A stretch of 28,739 bases of DNA, taken from the NCBI GenBank assembly GCA_043736515.1, contig JAYTCK010000020.1, positions 1-28,739 on the forward strand, written 5' to 3'. Positions within the stretch are counted from its first letter, which is position 1. Every line of letters starts with the position of its first letter. A model generated the notes under the pieces. That model saw only the letters and a program-made list of their open reading frames with translations, did no database searches and was not told the DNA's origin. The position numbers and the translations under genes were made by a program. Below, one piece after another: positions 28,411-28,739 of this stretch. The DNA comes from MHLP01 sp043736515 (lineage in GTDB: Bacteria > Patescibacteriota > Minisyncoccia > Phycocordibacterales > UBA6899).

Positions 28411-28739
28411 ATGAATTATCAAAAGAAAACAAAGATCGTTGTGACACTTGGCCCTGCAACAATGAGCGAGTCTATAATGCGCAAAATGATAAAGGCAGGG
28501 ATGAATGTCGCACGTATTAACTGCTCGCACGGAACACAGGTGGAGTACCTTGCGCAGATACAAGCAGTCCGCACCGCTGCCAATAAAGAACGAGCCAACG
28601 TGGCAATATTGCTCGACTTGAGTGGCCCAAAAATCCGTATTGGCGATTTCTCCAAAGAAACGATTACGCTCAAGAAGGGACAGCTGTTTACCCTCACAAC
28701 AAAGCAAATGCGCGGTGATGCGCGGATGGTAAGCGTGAA
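28411..28739 (+). CDS. pyk: Pyruvate kinase, N-terminal part (runs off the right edge)
   Basis: An open frame from ATG 28411 continues past the window end; 109 codons are visible. It starts with KKTKIVVTLGPATMSESIM and continues MNVARINCSHGTQVEY, where the usual MNVxRxNFSHG substrate-binding block has C in place of F. LLDLSGPKIRIGDF then matches the ADP/PEP-binding region (LDTKGPEIR in many enzymes; here SGPKIR). Pyruvate kinase makes ATP and pyruvate in the last step of glycolysis. The start is set by homology and by the -10 box 6 nt upstream. Confidence 0.93.
   Translation, partial: MNYQKKTKIVVTLGPATMSESIMRKMIKAGMNVARINCSHGTQVEYLAQIQAVRTAANKERANVAILLDLSGPKIRIGDFSKETITLKKGQLFTLTTKQMRGDARMVSV

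Noticed and set aside
1..28739. CRISPR array, insertion sequence or prophage
   Set aside because: No regularly spaced repeats, transposase, integrase or phage structural genes were seen.

Overview
The window looks like a chromosomal segment of a candidate-phyla-radiation bacterium (Patescibacteria, most likely a Parcubacteria-type lineage). This is inferred from gene style, not from a marker-gene tree. The clues are short gene spacing, a very short SMC without a hinge, a NusB-Nudix fusion, a sigma-region-4/HARE regulator, an ATP-cone/Mrr-like endonuclease, and many lineage-style hypothetical proteins. UGA is used as a stop (for example the ATGA overlap at 3756-3759), so the code is not the UGA-glycine code of Gracilibacteria or SR1. 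No tRNA, rRNA, CRISPR array, IS element or recombinase was found.

Layout. At the left edge is the 5' end of an unfinished minus-strand gene (1-199) beside a nested inverted repeat (198-327). From 434 to 5845 a tight minus-strand operon runs mnmA > membrane-anchored FKBP isomerase > anchored hypothetical > ATP-cone/endonuclease > MgtC-like > galU > CNNM/HlyC-like, with 6-8 nt gaps or an ATGA overlap. Then come smc (6021-8294), a monocistronic hypothetical with its own terminator (8362-9318), rnc (9493-10194), a second monocistronic hypothetical (10401-11021), the nusB-Nudix fusion (11274-12182), rpmF (12328-12573), and a cell-wall group in the order 405-aa membrane protein > mltG > murC (16312 down to 12636). 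Next are the sigma4/HARE regulator (16419-17459) and leuS (17694-20129).

The right third is the accessory part. It holds a 77-aa cysteine-rich protein (20258-20491, plus strand), a 114-aa EamA-like half transporter flanked by a perfect 32-bp direct repeat of the ychF 3' end, and ychF (21039-22136). A 1493-aa protein follows, with two GHKL ATPase modules and a C-terminal HExxH motif (22205-26686). Beyond it lie two diverged small paralogues (26740-27006 and 27978-28172), two membrane-associated orphans, and the start of pyk at the right edge.

Expression signals fall into two styles. Many conserved genes (mgtC-like, FKBP, smc, 405-aa gene, leuS, ychF, pyk, perhaps rpmF) have a -10-like hexamer only 6-10 nt before the start codon and usually no Shine-Dalgarno, which suggests leaderless transcripts. 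The orphan genes at 8362, 10401, 20258 and 27057 instead have a real leader, a good Shine-Dalgarno and a strong intrinsic terminator. The most interesting candidates for undescribed biology are the double-GHKL/HExxH protein, the small SFTIDLPPP paralogue family, the ychF-end direct-repeat cassette, and the leaderless promoter pattern.
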